Shown piece by piece: positions 63,264 to 64,000 of a stretch of DNA of 64,000 nucleotides. The translations under genes were made by a program, and so were the position numbers. The notes under the pieces are model-generated. The model was not told the origin of the DNA. It did not search any database and saw only the letters and a program-made list of their open reading frames with translations. This DNA comes from Paenibacillus mellifer (GTDB taxonomy: Bacteria > Bacillota > Bacilli > Paenibacillales > Paenibacillaceae): positions 62,001-126,000 of the forward strand of contig NZ_JALPRK010000012.1 in the NCBI RefSeq assembly GCF_023195895.1, given 5' to 3'. Position 1 is the stretch's first letter. The number at the start of each line of letters is the position of its first letter.

Positions 63264-64000
63264 ATGTATAAGCTTCTGATCGTTGATGACGAACCGCAGA
63301 TTCTGGAGGGCATGAAGCGAACCTTGGATTGGGGGGAATACGGCTTTCACCAAATCGAAACGAGCGAAACGAAAGAAGACGCGATCGCTAAATCCGTGGA
63401 ATTATTGCCGGACATCGCCATCTTCGATGTATGTATCGGCCCTGATCTTGGGTATGAGATCATCCATCAGCTCAATGAGCTGCGACTCCCTACCCAATAT
63501 ATTATTATGAGCGGTTACAGTGAATTCGAATATGCCCAAGCGGCGATTCGCTGCGGCGTGAAGGACTATCTGCTGAAGCCCGTTGAGCGTTCCAAGCTGC
63601 AGAAGGTGATTGAGAAGATTATTGTGGAGGATTTGCAGGGGAACTTAAATGGAATCAGCAGGAAAGATAACACTACGGATCCGATCCTGGGAATTCCCTA
63701 TGAGGAGTTATCCAAACTGACCAACCGAATCCTGCTTATGGTGAAGGCGGAATATGCCCAGAACATCACGTTGAAATCGGTGGCGGAGCGTTTTCGCATG
63801 AATAGTACGTACCTTGGGCAGTTGTTTTTGAAGGAAACCCACATGAAATTCTCGGAATATTTGATGGCTTACCGTATGCTTCAAGCCAAGGAGCGTATTC
63901 TCGCCACGAATGAGAAGATCTCCAGCATCGCCCAGTCCGTGGGATACCCCAATTTGAATTATTTTTACACGCATTTTCAAGGATATTATGGCATGTCCCC
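63264..64000 (+). CDS. AraC-type response regulator (partial, C-terminus outside window)
   Basis: 245 residues are visible. Receiver domain (1-120) with acidic VDDE and phospho-Asp D55, where the usual DIxMPxMDG reads DVCIGPDLG, so the loop after the Asp is unusual. A short linker follows, without the large middle region of the regulator at 40063, then AraC HTH motifs (from about residue 165: ITLKSVAERFRMNSTYLGQL, and SIAQSVGYPNLNYFYTHF). It is cut just after GYYGMSP, so only a few residues are missing. AAAGGGGTG lies about 7 bases before the ATG. Confidence 0.9.
   Translation, partial: MYKLLIVDDEPQILEGMKRTLDWGEYGFHQIETSETKEDAIAKSVELLPDIAIFDVCIGPDLGYEIIHQLNELRLPTQYIIMSGYSEFEYAQAAIRCGVKDYLLKPVERSKLQKVIEKIIVEDLQGNLNGISRKDNTTDPILGIPYEELSKLTNRILLMVKAEYAQNITLKSVAERFRMNSTYLGQLFLKETHMKFSEYLMAYRMLQAKERILATNEKISSIAQSVGYPNLNYFYTHFQGYYGMS

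Overview
The window looks like a chromosome segment of a Paenibacillus-like Bacillota. The signs are S-layer-homology (SLH) anchored giant surface proteins, several YesM/YesN-type two-component pairs next to carbohydrate ABC importers that lack their own ATPase, CcpA-type cre-like sites, AGGAGG-type ribosome binding sites with many TTG/GTG starts, and an mrpABCDEFG antiporter operon. Genus is an inference; no rRNA or complete tRNA is present.

Left end (1 to about 9530): an AT-rich, probably acquired region. On the minus strand, a small excisionase-like HTH protein precedes two overlapping C5-cytosine DNA methyltransferases and an N6-adenine methyltransferase fused to a PD-(D/E)XK-like nuclease domain; this last gene runs off the window. 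Next come a 1.1 kb gene-free stretch, an unrecognised PD-(D/E)XK-like protein, a DUF2357-type restriction nuclease that seems 5'-truncated and lacks its ATPase, a decayed copy of the tmRNA (ssrA) 3' end, and a frameshifted DUF3800 gene followed by a second ssrA-end-like sequence. I read this as the eroded edge of an island (or stacked islands) inserted at ssrA.

9.5 to 30.6 kb: a GH120 beta-xylosidase, an SDR/TetR divergent pair, then two modules of the same plan. Each has a histidine kinase, a response regulator with a LuxR-type HTH, a terminator and a giant SLH-anchored surface protein (1587 aa BspA-like; 1397 aa GLUG-repeat). Between them lie SRPBCC, TetR/CPBP protease, 'sensor'-domain and DUF418 genes.

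30.7 to 45.9 kb: carbohydrate use and one stress sigma factor. Cytoplasmic GH92 and GH32 enzymes are followed by a carboxymuconolactone decarboxylase-like gene convergent with an ECF41 sigma factor; both carry matching TGTCACA-N16-CGTY promoters. Then come a secreted feruloyl-esterase-like protein, a YesM/YesN pair, an ABC sugar importer, the scar of a deleted GH51 arabinofuranosidase and a polysaccharide deacetylase.

45.9 to 57.8 kb: a small tyrosine-recombinase-like protein missing a catalytic Arg, a KdpD-like universal stress protein divergent from the complete Mrp antiporter operon, an FAD oxidoreductase, an HNH endonuclease, a YbjN-like protein, and ahpC-ahpF behind a promoter overlapped by a PerR-box-like sequence.

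57.9 to 64 kb: an LplB/YtcP/LplA-type oligosaccharide importer bracketed by cre-like sites, followed by its YesM-type kinase and an AraC-type response regulator cut by the window end.
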